From Actinomyces oris (GTDB lineage: Bacteria > Actinomycetota > Actinomycetes > Actinomycetales > Actinomycetaceae), in NCBI RefSeq assembly GCF_006546825.1, contig NZ_VICC01000006.1:434001-498000 (forward strand): a stretch of DNA of 64,000 nt. Reading direction: 5' to 3'. Each line of letters begins with the position of its first letter. The first letter of the stretch is position 1. The notes beneath the pieces are model-generated. The model had not been told where the DNA came from, did no database searches, and saw nothing but the letters and a program-made list of their open reading frames with translations. Both the position numbers and the translations under genes were made by a program. Shown here piece by piece: positions 54,187 to 64,000 of the stretch.

Positions 54187-54963
54187 CTATGCCAGCGGGA
54201 GGGCGGGGCTCACCCGCGCGCTGCCGATCCCACGGTCGGCCTTGCCCAGCCGGAAGCGCACCCGCCTCTTGAGCACGGTGCCGGAGACGGCCCGCCCGTC
54301 CACCAGCCCCTCGCCGGGCAAGAGCGTGAAGGTCCATCGCTCGGCGTAGTCGGAGTCGGGGACGAGTCCGGGCGGGCACTGCAGGAGGCGGGCTCCCCAG
54401 ATCTGACGGGTCATGAGGGCACGGGTGTCGACGCCGTCTACCTCGAAGAGCTCCGCCGGGGCGGCGACGACGTCCTCATGGCTTCCCGCCGAGATCCCGT
54501 ACTGGCCGACGACGCCGGCCACCACCATCCAGCCGTCCTTGCCCAGCGTGCTCCCGGCAGTGCCGGTGGCCCCGGCGAGGTCGACCCCCTCCCCCAGGGC
54601 CGGGTCGACGAAGTCCTCGGCCAGATCGGGCTGCTGACCGCGGCGGATGTTCAGGTCCATGGCCCCGCGGGTGTCGAGTCGGTTACTGGCCGGGACCGCC
54701 AGGAGCCCGTAGTCGACGTCGTTGGAGAAGCGGAATGAGGCGAAGTGCTCCCTTAAGCGGGCCACTGCGTGCTCGGCCCGCGCCCAGCGGGCACCGGCAC
54801 CGCCTCCGTCTCCTGCGCCCTCGCCCAGGCACTCGGCGACGACCTCGGCGGGCGGCCGCAGCCCTACGGCCTCCAGCCGCTGACGAAGGGCCGTGTTGGT
54901 CGCCCAGCCCGAGCGCTCCAGACGCGCAATCTCACGGTCGCGAAACTCCTGCACCACCGACAT
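54187..54963 (-). CDS. Conserved hypothetical protein
   Basis: A 258-residue soluble protein with no signal peptide. I do not recognise a family. The N-terminus MSVVQEFRDREIARLERSGW is helical; a Gly/Ala-rich loop lies near residue 50-60; the rest alternates strands and loops (GLLAVPASNRLDTRGAMDLN, GWMVVAGVVGQYGI, RFRLGKADRGIGSARVS). ATG at 54963 follows GGGAGGGAG. A longer frame reaches 55032 but lacks a ribosome site. The gene lies between parE and the DUF7455-like gene; the location alone does not suggest a role. Confidence 0.7.
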   Translation of the reverse strand: MSVVQEFRDREIARLERSGWATNTALRQRLEAVGLRPPAEVVAECLGEGAGDGGGAGARWARAEHAVARLREHFASFRFSNDVDYGLLAVPASNRLDTRGAMDLNIRRGQQPDLAEDFVDPALGEGVDLAGATGTAGSTLGKDGWMVVAGVVGQYGISAGSHEDVVAAPAELFEVDGVDTRALMTRQIWGARLLQCPPGLVPDSDYAERWTFTLLPGEGLVDGRAVSGTVLKRRVRFRLGKADRGIGSARVSPALPLA

Positions 54964-55165
54964 CCCGACTGCTCCCTCCCGAGTCCTGCGCGTTGACAGC
55001 CAGCCACGTCCGCCTTGGCCGTCTTCCAGCATTCACCCGATCGGTCGGCTCCGTGGTGATGTGCGCCATGACGCCGGTGCGCCGTGGGCGAAAGCGCGTG
55101 CGCCTCAGGCGGAAACGGCCGCCCCTGACGGGTGGGAGCGCCTACGCCATGATGCAATGCAGTCC

Positions 55166-55429
55166 ATGAGCACAACCGGAACCTCAACCGCCGCGCAGGC
55201 GGTGACCACCCTGGACGAGCAGGCCACTCCTGCCGCCGACTCCACCGAGCGCCCGCTGACCACAGCCGACCGCTGCGACGTCTGCGACGCGCAGGCCTAC
55301 GTCCGAGTCGTCATGCTGACCGGCGAGCTCTTCTTCTGCGGCCACCATGCTCGCAAGCACGCAGACAAGCTCAAAGAGGTCGCCCTGCTGTTCCAGGACG
55401 AGACCTCGACCCTGACCTCCGGCAGTTGA
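55166..55429 (+). CDS. Small zinc-ribbon-like protein (DUF7455-like)
   Basis: An 87-residue protein. The N-terminal 30 residues are Thr/Ala-rich and disordered. The core LTTADRCDVCDAQAYVRVVM, GELFFCGHHARKHADKL has the C-x2-C...C-x2-H arrangement of a small zinc-binding protein found near sigA and parE in actinobacteria. Function is unknown. Start could also be the ATG at 55157 (three codons earlier). A much longer upstream frame overlaps a divergent gene and is not used. Confidence 0.8.
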   Translation: MSTTGTSTAAQAVTTLDEQATPAADSTERPLTTADRCDVCDAQAYVRVVMLTGELFFCGHHARKHADKLKEVALLFQDETSTLTSGS

Positions 55430-55673
55430 GGCCGCCGGCCAGCCCGGCCGACAGCCCGACCAACAGCCCGACCAACGTGGACTTTTTCACTGAGGTCGGC
55501 ATTGAAGTTCACTGAGTTTCACAGTCTTTTTCTACCGGATGCTGCATATCCTCGTTCCTGAGGCCCTGCTCGTGTTCCCTCCCCGAATCCCCCGGGACAG
55601 AGCCTTGCGCTGATTGAAGCATCCCGCCCCATCCAGGCTCGACGAAGCCGCGTGACCCCTCAAGGAACTGCCT

Positions 55674-56081
55674 GTGAAACGTCCTCTCCGCGTCATAACC
55701 GCCTCTGCTCTGCTCGTCGTTTGCAGCGCGATCGCGCTTTCAGGATGCTCCGGTTCTGCTGGCTCCAGCGCCTCCTCCTCTGCCAACACCGCCTCGGCGG
55801 GCGCGAAGGCATCCGGTCCCGTCATCATCGACCTGCGTTCGGCTGAGGAGTTCAAGAAAGGGCACCTCGAGGGGGCCGTTAACTACGACTTCTCCTCAGG
55901 TGATTTCTCCAGCCAGATCTCGAGCCTGGACCACAGCTCCCAGTACCAGCTCTACGGCTCCGCCGACCAGCCCAAGATGGCCAGCGCCGTCATGCGCAAC
56001 GCCGGCTTCTCCAGCGTCACCGAACTGGGGACCCTCGACGCCGCCAAGAAGACCACCGGGGCCAAGGTCGTCACCAGCTGA
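55674..56081 (+). CDS. Rhodanese-like lipoprotein lacking the catalytic cysteine
   Basis: A 135-residue protein. The signal peptide ends in the lipobox ALSGC (cysteine at residue 25), then a Ser/Ala linker, and a short rhodanese-like domain: VIIDLRSAEEFKKGHLEGAVNYD. Where the active-site loop would have Cys, the sequence reads YQLYGSADQPKMASAVMRNA, so the thiol is replaced and no sulfurtransferase activity is expected. The protein is probably anchored outside the membrane. GTG start at 55674 with AAGGA upstream. Confidence 0.83.
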   Translation: MKRPLRVITASALLVVCSAIALSGCSGSAGSSASSSANTASAGAKASGPVIIDLRSAEEFKKGHLEGAVNYDFSSGDFSSQISSLDHSSQYQLYGSADQPKMASAVMRNAGFSSVTELGTLDAAKKTTGAKVVTS

Positions 56082-56096
56082 CGCCAGTCGCCCTGG

Positions 56097-56113
56097 CGGG
56101 CGAAGCTCGCCCG
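56097..56113. terminator. Short hairpin between convergent lipoprotein and arginase-family genes
   Basis: Seven-base arms CGGGCGA/TCGCCCG with a three-base loop lie between the two converging stops. It is short and lacks a T-run; a bidirectional terminator role is a guess from position. Confidence 0.4.
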
Positions 56114-56128
56114 GCCCGCCCCGATCAC

Positions 56129-57031
56129 TCAGAGAAGCGGCAGCCCCTCCAGGAGATGGGTGAGGGCGACGACCTGCCGGGGCACGTACTCGGAGATCGT
56201 CAGGCCGACGACGTCGGCCGCCCGCCCTAGATCCCTGATCACGCGGTTGGTCTGAGTCACGCTCAGGCCGCCGCGATCGTAGCCCAGCCTCAGCCGGACC
56301 TCATCGGCGTCCACGGTGTCGACATCCAGATGGACTGCTACGCGGCTGCAGCCGGTGGCCTCCAGCCACCTCAGCAGGGGCTCCGTCGAGTCGCCCAGGT
56401 CGGCCGGGCCGAAGGCGTGCAGCCCCCACGTGGCGATGTTGGGGTAGCCGTCCTCGGTCCAGGAGTGCAGGCCCGCCAGGGTCAGTCGACTCGGGGAGAC
56501 AAAGGCCGCCAGCTCCTCCATCACCTCGACGTCACCAGTACCGATAATGTGGGAGACCGCCATGGCGTGGTAGCCGGGGTACTGGGAGTGCGAGGTGCCG
56601 ATGTCGGGGTGGGAGTCGATCCAGACGACGGCCAGGTCGTCTCCGTAACGGGCGGCGAGCTCGGTGAAGGGGACGACGGAAACAGCGCAGTCCCCGCCCA
56701 GGGTGAGGATCCTGGGAGCGTCGTGCCGGGCGATCGCCTCGCGGGCGTCACGAATCCCGGCCAGGATCTGGGCACGCGACTCCATGCCGTTAGTGACGAG
56801 AACCTCCTCGCCAGTGGGTTCATCGCTGACGGGGACGATCTCCGTGGGACCGGCGTGCTCGGGCAGGAGCGCCGTCAGCACCCGGGTTCCCAGTGCATAG
56901 ACGCGCCGCGCCTCCCCGTAGGGCAGCTCGGGCAGCAGGCCGCGCACCGAGGTCTCTCCCGCCCCCTGCCACTGGGGCCAGATGAGGCGAAGGGTGTCGG
57001 ACTGGGCGAGAGCTGTGCGTGCGTCAACCAT
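56129..57031 (-). CDS. Arginase/ureohydrolase-family protein
   Basis: A 300-residue protein of the ureohydrolase fold. The metal-site motifs are altered: LTLGGDCAVSVV has Cys where arginases have the GGDH histidine; VVWIDSHPDIGT keeps the DxHxD set; AVHLDVDTVDADEV keeps DxDxxD-like ligands. Members hydrolyse guanidino compounds such as arginine, agmatine or formiminoglutamate using two Mn ions. The His-to-Cys change occurs in some uncharacterised relatives as well, so the substrate and activity are uncertain. Start GTG/ATG at 57031 (MVDARTALAQ). Confidence 0.82.
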   Translation of the reverse strand: MVDARTALAQSDTLRLIWPQWQGAGETSVRGLLPELPYGEARRVYALGTRVLTALLPEHAGPTEIVPVSDEPTGEEVLVTNGMESRAQILAGIRDAREAIARHDAPRILTLGGDCAVSVVPFTELAARYGDDLAVVWIDSHPDIGTSHSQYPGYHAMAVSHIIGTGDVEVMEELAAFVSPSRLTLAGLHSWTEDGYPNIATWGLHAFGPADLGDSTEPLLRWLEATGCSRVAVHLDVDTVDADEVRLRLGYDRGGLSVTQTNRVIRDLGRAADVVGLTISEYVPRQVVALTHLLEGLPLL

Positions 57032-57277
57032 CTCAGTGCTCCTGAGCGAGGGAGTCTCCCGGTGTCCAGTTTACGATCCCGGGCTGTACACCACCTGACT
57101 CAGTCCTAAGTCTCACATGCAGAGGTGCCTGGTGGGAGCGGTCACGATCGCGGAAGAATCTCTGAAGGCTTCATCTGGAAGATTCAGGCCTCACCCTGGC
57201 GCTCGGCAGGGACGGCTTCCATCATGGGCAGCGGCCTACTGACACGAGTCGAGGAGACGAGTGAGAGGAGAATCGCC

Positions 57278-57619
57278 GTGGACCAACAGCTAAAGGCCAA
57301 GGCCGGCCTCGGCCGCTCTCTGACTGTCAGCGCCCTGACTGCTGCGGCCGCAGGCGCGGTGCTACTGATCCCGCTTCCCTTCATCGGGGTACCGCTGTCC
57401 TTCATCGCCCTCGTCATGGGCGTCACGCAACTGCGCAGCTCGAGCCAGTATCGGCTGCCGGCGTGGGCGGCCGTGGTGATCGCCTCGGTGACGCTGGTCG
57501 CGGCACTCGTACTCGCCATGACTCTTCTGGCCGTCAAAACGGAGTCTACGACAACGACGCCGCAGCAATCGGTTCCACTGCGGACCACACCGTCGGCTCC
57601 AGACGACAGCCGAGGCTGA
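57278..57619 (+). CDS. Small membrane protein, two predicted helices
   Basis: A 113-residue protein with hydrophobic segments at about residues 18-45 and 60-85 and a polar Thr/Ser/Pro tail (TESTTTTPQQSVPLRTTPSA). The layout resembles DUF4190-type membrane proteins but identity is not secure. GTG at 57278 follows GAGGAG at good spacing; a longer frame from 57125 lacks a site. It converges with the protease gene. The 246 bases upstream contain nothing I can name. Confidence 0.65.
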   Translation: MDQQLKAKAGLGRSLTVSALTAAAAGAVLLIPLPFIGVPLSFIALVMGVTQLRSSSQYRLPAWAAVVIASVTLVAALVLAMTLLAVKTESTTTTPQQSVPLRTTPSAPDDSRG

Positions 57620-57631
57620 GGCCCCACCGCA

Positions 57632-58729
57632 TCAGTCCCCGGCGGTGGCATCCAGCATGGTCTTGACCGCCTCGGTGAAGTAGGGGCCGCGGTTCACGCC
57701 GCCCAGAGGCCGCCACAGCGAGGTCAACGACCGCACGTAGCCGAGTCCGGTGGACTCGTTATAGCGGTAGAGCCACGGCCCTCCCGAGCCGCCGAAGCCG
57801 AAGTCGCAGCCCTCGGTCCGCACCTTGCCCTCCGACTCCTCCGTGGTTTTGACACAGGAGTGGATGGTGCCGCGACCGTCCGGGTTCGTCTTGTTGGAGG
57901 GGTAGCCGAAGATCGTGGCGCGGAAGACGTAGCTGCCTCCCCAGGCCAGCCCGTGGCCGCCGACGACGTCGACGACCGGCTTATTCGCGTCCCCGCCGTC
58001 ATTGAGCGTCACGTAGGCGACGTCATTGCGATAGTCGGCCTGGTCGGCTCGCCAGCTGTCAAAGGTGCGCATCGACCGGGCCGTCCAGACTCCCACCGGG
58101 TCCGGATCGGCCTGGGTGCGGTCGTAGTCGGGGACGAAGACCGCGTTCTTGGCCCATCCTTTCTTCGAGCTGTAAACGCAGTGGGCAGCGGTGATGACGA
58201 CGCTCTTGGAGGGCGTGTTGAGGACGGAGGCGCTGCAGTAGGCGTTGTCCGCCTCGTAGCCGTTGAAGAACAGCTTTCCCTTGGCCCTGGCCGGCAGGGT
58301 CGCGCCCCCGTCGGCGGCCGGAGCGACGGGTTCGGTCATTCCGGCCGGATCGGTCGAGCTGGAGCTGTCCCCATCGCCCTCAGCGGCCGCCGGTCGCTCC
58401 TGGGCGAGATCATCGGCCGCATCGGTATCCAGGGGCCTGGCGGCGGCCATGCGCTCGTGCGTCCAGTAGTTCACCACGTTCTGGTCGGCCTCGTGACTCA
58501 CCTCGGCCGCAGGTCGTTCCTCGGGGATCGGCTCGGCGCTCTTACCGAAGCTGGTGGGCGCGGTCACCGCTGTCGAGGACGCGCTGGACGCTGCACCTCC
58601 GGCCTGTGCGGGCTCGGCAGCATGGGCCGAGGTGGCCAGTGGCGACAGCGGAAGAAGCCCTGTTACCGCTAGCATGAGGACCGCAGCGAGCATGACCCTA
58701 ACGCGGAAAGAAATGGATGCATCTGTCAT
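57632..58729 (-). CDS. Secreted trypsin-like serine protease (S1 family)
   Basis: A 365-residue protein. The signal peptide (residues 1 to about 38) ends at SAHAAEP, a good type I cleavage site. A long Ala/Glu/Pro-rich proregion follows, then a chymotrypsin-like domain: VVITAAHCVYSSKKG (His), DYRNDVAYVTL (Asp), and CDFGFGGSGGPWLY (Ser in GGSGGP). Paired cysteines fit disulfides. It is probably exported, with the acidic/proline region acting as a propeptide. The ATG at 58729 is chosen because earlier codons do not make a signal sequence. The substrate is unknown. Confidence 0.88.
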   Translation of the reverse strand: MTDASISFRVRVMLAAVLMLAVTGLLPLSPLATSAHAAEPAQAGGAASSASSTAVTAPTSFGKSAEPIPEERPAAEVSHEADQNVVNYWTHERMAAARPLDTDAADDLAQERPAAAEGDGDSSSSTDPAGMTEPVAPAADGGATLPARAKGKLFFNGYEADNAYCSASVLNTPSKSVVITAAHCVYSSKKGWAKNAVFVPDYDRTQADPDPVGVWTARSMRTFDSWRADQADYRNDVAYVTLNDGGDANKPVVDVVGGHGLAWGGSYVFRATIFGYPSNKTNPDGRGTIHSCVKTTEESEGKVRTEGCDFGFGGSGGPWLYRYNESTGLGYVRSLTSLWRPLGGVNRGPYFTEAVKTMLDATAGD

Positions 58730-58840
58730 AGGTTTGAATCCTGTGGAGGCGGAGGCGCTGTTCGGTAGCGGATACACACTCCTCCTCGTTTCAGCAGGTG
58801 CACCGCAATGACCTCCGGTCGTCGACGACAACGACACAAT

Positions 58841-59686
58841 CTACCATCCGGTTATCGTTCCGGCTCGGTAAAAATGGTGGACGGGCCCGTGCCCGTGTCC
58901 AACGCCCAGGGCGTCGGCGTGCTCGACGGCACCGGTGAGGTAGTTCTTGGCGTCCCGCACCGCCTCCAGCCAGGTCGCCCGGCGCGGTCGCAGCGAGGCG
59001 ATCGCTGAGGACAGCGTGCAGCCCGTGCCATGGGTGTTGCTCGTGGCGACCCTGCGACCGTGCAGGATCTCGACGGCGTCAGCATCGACGTAGACGTCGA
59101 TGGCGTCATCGACGTCGCCCGAGTTGTCTGCGCCTCCGGTGAGGTGGCCGCCTTTGATCAGCACCCTTCGGGCGCCCAGTTCCCTCAGGCGGCGCGCCTG
59201 GCTGCGCAGCTCACCGAGGGTCGCCGCGGGCTCCTCCCCCAGCAGGACGGCCGCCTCGTAGAGGTTAGGAGTGATGAGATCGGCTTTGGCGCACAGACGG
59301 CGCACGGCGCCGACGGCCTGCTCGTCGAGAAGGCGGTCCCCGGAGGTGGCCACCATGACCGGGTCGAGCACCGTGTGGGTGAGTCCAGGCAGGTACTCCC
59401 CCACCGCGTCGGCCAGCTCGACGGTGGCAAGCATCCCGATCTTCGTGGCATCGGGGACGATGTCCTCCAGCAGCGTGTCCATCTGGAGACGGACGAAGTC
59501 GACCGGCACGGCGTGCACACCGGCCACACCGCGCGTCGACTGGGCAGTCAACGCCGTGATGACACTCATCGCGTAGGCGCCGAGGGCGCTCATGGCCTTC
59601 ATGTCGGCCTGAATGCCGGCGCCACCGCTGGGATCTGAGCCGGCGATGGTCAAGGCGGTCACGGTTGCCGAACGCTGCTGGCTCAT
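58841..59686 (-). CDS. thiD: Hydroxymethylpyrimidine/phosphomethylpyrimidine kinase
   Basis: A 281-residue ribokinase-family enzyme of the usual ThiD length. ALTIAGSDPSGGAGIQADMK is the N-terminal substrate loop, ATKIGMLATVELA is the middle motif, DPVMVATSGDRLL precedes the metal site, and TSNTHGTGCTLSSAIAS is the anion hole with catalytic Asp equivalent. It phosphorylates HMP and HMP-P in thiamin salvage. It overlaps thiE by four bases (59683-59686), and is the last gene of thiM-thiE-thiD. Confidence 0.95.
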   Translation of the reverse strand: MSQQRSATVTALTIAGSDPSGGAGIQADMKAMSALGAYAMSVITALTAQSTRGVAGVHAVPVDFVRLQMDTLLEDIVPDATKIGMLATVELADAVGEYLPGLTHTVLDPVMVATSGDRLLDEQAVGAVRRLCAKADLITPNLYEAAVLLGEEPAATLGELRSQARRLRELGARRVLIKGGHLTGGADNSGDVDDAIDVYVDADAVEILHGRRVATSNTHGTGCTLSSAIASLRPRRATWLEAVRDAKNYLTGAVEHADALGVGHGHGPVHHFYRAGTITGW

Positions 59687-60345
59687 CGCCGACCTCCTTC
59701 GTCCCAGGCACGGTGTAGGTCGGCGGCGACGCTCCTGGGGTCCTCGGCCGTGCAGATGGCTGATACGACGGCGGCACCGGCCAGACCACCCGCCCGGAGT
59801 GCCGGCAGATCGCTGGCCGTAATGCCGCCAATGGCCACAGCAGGCAGATCGGTCAGGGCGGCCATGCGCGCTACGCCGTTCACCCCCAGGCTCTTCGGGG
59901 CGTCGGCCTTGGTGGCGGTGGGGTGAACGACGCCGATGCCGACGTGGTCGCAGGCGCCCTGCTCCTGGGCGGTGCGCAGCTCGTCGGGAGTCGCGGCCGA
60001 CAGCCCGAGGTAGGCGTCCTCCCCGACGAGACGGCGTGCGATGTGGGCGGGCAGATCTGACTGGCCGAGGTGTACCCCAGCCACGGACGCTCCCTGATCG
60101 CGCGCCGCCAGGAAGACGTCGACGCGGTCGTTGACGATGACGGGAACCTGATCACCGACCACCTCGGCCACCTCCAGTACCTGAGTCAGGAAGAGTCCGC
60201 CGTCGGCCCCCTTGGCGCGCAGCTGGACGCAGGTGACTCCGCCGTTGACAGCGGCCTCAACGGTGGCCAGGACGTCTCTGCCGCGCGAGCGGCACTGGCT
60301 CTCATCGGTAATGAGGTAAACCGACAGGTCCGGCGCGACCCTCAT
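59683..60345 (-). CDS. thiE: Thiamine phosphate synthase
   Basis: A 220-residue TIM-barrel protein. Recognisable motifs are [14 protein letters not shown] (substrate phosphate), [39 protein letters not shown], and [13 protein letters not shown] at the C-terminus. It joins HMP-PP and thiazole phosphate to form thiamin phosphate. It is translationally coupled to both neighbours by four-base overlaps. The operon has no thiC or thiG, consistent with salvage rather than full synthesis. Confidence 0.95.
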   Translation of the reverse strand: MRVAPDLSVYLITDESQCRSRGRDVLATVEAAVNGGVTCVQLRAKGADGGLFLTQVLEVAEVVGDQVPVIVNDRVDVFLAARDQGASVAGVHLGQSDLPAHIARRLVGEDAYLGLSAATPDELRTAQEQGACDHVGIGVVHPTATKADAPKSLGVNGVARMAALTDLPAVAIGGITASDLPALRAGGLAGAAVVSAICTAEDPRSVAADLHRAWDEGGRR

Positions 60346-61184
60346 GCCGGCACTCCCTGCGCGGCGGTGGTCGCCCCGGTAGCACTGACACTGACGTTTT
60401 GCAGGTCCTGCACCTCAAGGGCATACAGAGCGTCGAGGAAGGCCGGCGAGAAGGATCCGGGGCCGGTTGATCGGGACTCCGCGCGCTCGGCAGCAGCGCT
60501 GTAGACGGCGTGCGCAGCGACAACGGCGCTCACGTCATCCAGACCCTCCTTCCGCCCCACCCCAAGAAAGGCCGCGACCACCGCACCCAGAGCGCAGCCC
60601 CCGCCGGTCATCCGAGTCAGTAGCGCGGAGCCACCCTGAATGTGGACGACGCTCTCGCCGTCGGTGACCAGGTCGACGGGCCCGGAGACGGCGACGACGC
60701 AGCCGTGGCTGCGGGCTAGGTCACAGGCCGGATCGAGCGCCGCGGCGACGTCGTCGGCGGTCTCGACGCCCCGCCCGCCGCTGCCGTCACCGGCCAGAGC
60801 CAGGATCTCCGAGGCATTGCCCCGTACGACGCTCGGTCCCCGGCTGAGGAGCTCATGGGCCAGCGCAGTGCGGTGCGTCAGCATGCCGATGGCCACCGGA
60901 TCGAGGACCCACGGCGTGCCCGCGTCAGCCGCCGCAGCCACGGCCTCGCGGGCGGCGTCCCGCTGCTCGGGCTGAGGCGTGCCGAGGTTGATGAGCAGCG
61001 TGGAGGCGACGCGGGCAAAAGGGCCCGCCTCTCCCGTGATGTCCACCATGGCCGGCGCCGCGCCCAGAGCCAGGAGAACGTTAGCCGTGATGTTGGTGAC
61101 CACCGCGTTGGTGATGCAGGAGACCAGCGGGGCGTGGCGGCGTACCGCCTCAAGCGCCGCTGGGGTAGACATGCCCCAGTGCAT
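60342..61184 (-). CDS. thiM: Hydroxyethylthiazole kinase
   Basis: A 280-residue ribokinase-like kinase. [20 protein letters not shown] is the ThiM N-terminal motif, [20 protein letters not shown] follows, [12 protein letters not shown] carries the substrate loop, and [19 protein letters not shown] holds the catalytic glycine loop and cysteine. It phosphorylates hydroxyethylthiazole in thiamin salvage. The frame opens 19 codons earlier at 61241, but those codons are the translated TPP riboswitch; the ATG at 61184 immediately follows the aptamer P1 stem. An ATG at 61172 is also possible. Confidence 0.92.
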   Translation of the reverse strand: MHWGMSTPAALEAVRRHAPLVSCITNAVVTNITANVLLALGAAPAMVDITGEAGPFARVASTLLINLGTPQPEQRDAAREAVAAAADAGTPWVLDPVAIGMLTHRTALAHELLSRGPSVVRGNASEILALAGDGSGGRGVETADDVAAALDPACDLARSHGCVVAVSGPVDLVTDGESVVHIQGGSALLTRMTGGGCALGAVVAAFLGVGRKEGLDDVSAVVAAHAVYSAAAERAESRSTGPGSFSPAFLDALYALEVQDLQNVSVSATGATTAAQGVPA

Positions 61185-61258
61185 GTGACATCCCTTCGTC
61201 AGTACTAGCTGGACAGGTTCGACGGGTGTGTTCTCAGCCATGTGGCACCCCGTGTCAC
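61185..61258 (-). promoter_or_regulatory. TPP riboswitch (THI box) controlling thiM-thiE-thiD
   Basis: On the minus strand the P1 stem GTGACA...TGTCAC (61258-61253 with 61190-61185) encloses GGGGTGCC, GGCTGAGA, ACACCCGTCGAACCTG and GTACTGACGAAGGGA, all conserved THI-box elements. AGGGA of the last element is six bases before the thiM ATG, so the ribosome site is within the aptamer. TAGTGT with a TG extended -10 (TGCTAGTGT, 61274-61266) would start transcription at the aptamer 5' edge. Confidence 0.95.
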
Positions 61259-61277
61259 GATCGAGACACTAGCACCG

Positions 61278-61322
61278 ACGGCGTCGGCCCCGGAACCCTG
61301 ATGGTTCCGGGGCCGACGCCGT
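61278..61322 (-). terminator. Strong hairpin terminator after sigA
   Basis: Perfect 20-base arms (61278-61297 and 61303-61322) with a five-base loop, 31 bases past the sigA stop. It ends 19 bases before the TPP riboswitch, so the thiM promoter must overlap it or lie in the short remaining gap. Confidence 0.88.
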
Positions 61323-61353
61323 TGAGGTGAGCGAGCCGGTACTGCTGGTCCGC

Positions 61354-62976
<1,623 letters not shown>

Positions 62977-63201
62977 GGAGTTCCTTTCGCGTGAGCGGGC
63001 GGACAGCCGGTGACGGGGTATGGGAACCCGCTCCGGCACAGCAGACAACCCCAGAATTGTAGCGTTTATTCCCCAGGATCACCGCACGGGCGACTTAGTA
63101 TGCCCTCACCTTGTCCGCACTCGGCGTCGCGCCGCGGCAAACCTGCCGTCGGGAGCATCGCCGGCCCTCCTGACGTCTGAGCTGGGACTACTCTGGCGGT
63201 C

Positions 63202-64000
63202 ATGAGTGCGTTGCCTGCGGCCCTGGGCCGTATCCGTCCCGCCGTCGAGCACCGTCTGACCCAGGTCCTGGAGGACTGCCACCGGCGCTGGGAGGACCTG
63301 GGCCAGGCCGCCCCTGAGCTGCTCGAGGCCGCCGGGAGCGTCCTGAGTGGGGGCAAGCGCATGCGCGCCGTCCTGGGGGCCGTCGGCTGCGCGATCCTGA
63401 GCACCCCGGAGCGGCGTTCCGAGTACCTGACCGCTTCCGACGCCGTCCACCTGGGTGCGGCGCTGGAGCTCTACCAGGCCAGTGCCCTGGTCCACGACGA
63501 CCTCATGGACGGCGCCGACACGCGTCGGGGCCTGCCCGCGGCGCACCGGTTCTTCGCCCGGGACCACGAGGCCCAGGGCTGGCTGGGGCGCCCGCAGACC
63601 TTCGGGGCCAATGGCGCCATCCTGCTCGGCGACCTCCTGCTGTCCCTGGCAGGTGAGGAGATGAGCGCACTGGCGCCGTCGCGTACCTCCAGCCAGACCC
63701 GAGGCAGTGCTGTGCGGCACGCCCGGTCCGCCTTCGACGCCATGACCACCGAGGTGGCCCTGGGCCAGTTCCTCGACGTGCGCAGCGAGAACCTGCCCCT
63801 TCCCTGGGACCGGGAGCCGGGCGCCGCAGCCAGGCTCATGCAGGACGACGCTCTGTCGGTGGTTCGGCACAAGTCGGCCCGCTACTCGGTGCGCCACCCG
63901 CTACTGATCGGCGCCCTCCTGGCCGGCCTTGACCCGAGCGGGGCCACCGCCGAGCACCTGGCCGCCTTCGGCGAGGACGTCGGCATCGCCTTCCAGCTGC
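63202..64000 (+). CDS. Polyprenyl diphosphate synthase, N-terminal part
   Basis: The frame runs from ATG at 63202 to the window edge (266 codons). GGKRMRAVL near residue 50 and the first aspartate-rich motif HDDLMDGADTRRG near residue 97-109 identify a trans-isoprenyl diphosphate synthase. VVRHKSARYSVRHPLLIGALL near residue 220 fits the following conserved lysine helix. The second Asp-rich motif would lie beyond the window. Product chain length cannot be read. It is divergent from sigA across 225 bases. Confidence 0.92.
   Translation, partial: MSALPAALGRIRPAVEHRLTQVLEDCHRRWEDLGQAAPELLEAAGSVLSGGKRMRAVLGAVGCAILSTPERRSEYLTASDAVHLGAALELYQASALVHDDLMDGADTRRGLPAAHRFFARDHEAQGWLGRPQTFGANGAILLGDLLLSLAGEEMSALAPSRTSSQTRGSAVRHARSAFDAMTTEVALGQFLDVRSENLPLPWDREPGAAARLMQDDALSVVRHKSARYSVRHPLLIGALLAGLDPSGATAEHLAAFGEDVGIAFQL

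Noticed and set aside
57125-57277. 51-codon extension of the small membrane protein
   Set aside because: No ribosome site at its start, whereas GAGGAG precedes the GTG at 57278.
61185-61241. 19-codon N-terminal extension of ThiM
   Set aside because: These codons coincide with conserved TPP aptamer elements, so the sequence is constrained as RNA.

Overview
The window is high-GC DNA from an actinobacterium. A member of Actinomycetaceae such as Actinomyces is the most likely source. This is inferred from gene content: an HrdB-type SigA C-terminal half, SepH, DUF4193, DUF3159, DUF3710 and DUF5998 proteins, and a block collinear with Mycobacterium tuberculosis Rv2689c-Rv2699c. About 50 protein genes, one tRNA-Leu(GAG), one TPP riboswitch and several hairpin terminators can be supported. 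I see no CRISPR array, prophage, rRNA or transposase.

Layout. Positions 1-9100 are metabolic and accessory: the PoxB C-terminus, a TetR/MFS efflux pair, a GNAT-MazG fusion, an orphan membrane protein, a second MFS carrier, two DUF805 genes made by a tandem duplication that includes their leaders and terminators, tRNA-Leu and a hexose-6-phosphate mutarotase. Positions 9100-22800 hold a dispersed SOS mutasome: a DUF222/HNH gene followed by dnaE2, and imuA'-imuB. Both units start at nearly identical LexA-like boxes. Between them lie satD with a membrane partner, tdk and a PAP2 phosphatase. Positions 22900-29100 carry a Raf-inhibitor-like protein, an SDR, trmL, an ABC-2 exporter cassette bounded by 45-bp perfect direct repeats, a GNAT and a YbaK-like deacylase. 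Positions 29100-35100 hold an RclA/MerA-like flavoprotein, a hydrolase-TetR operon and aconitase.

Positions 35300-42440 form the conserved actinobacterial block: TrmA-type methyltransferase, APC permease, two TrkA proteins, DUF3159, OB-fold, DUF3710 and DUF4193. The dut gene found there in mycobacteria is missing. Positions 42775-57600 contain sepH, a phosphodiesterase, DUF5998, parC, an amidohydrolase, a double-GNAT protein, parE, a DUF7455-like zinc protein, a rhodanese-like lipoprotein and an arginase-family protein. Positions 57600-64000 contain a secreted trypsin-like protease, the thiM-thiE-thiD salvage operon under a TPP riboswitch, sigA and the start of a polyprenyl synthase gene.

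The most unusual observation is in SigA. Its N-terminal region lacks a recognisable sigma 1.1 module and instead carries about 100 residues that read like the opening coils of a right-handed parallel beta-helix (pectate-lyase-like) protein. Next in interest are the SOS-boxed HNH-dnaE2 operon, whose start codon sits inside the LexA-like box, and the repeat-bounded ABC cassette that duplicated the 5' end of trmL.
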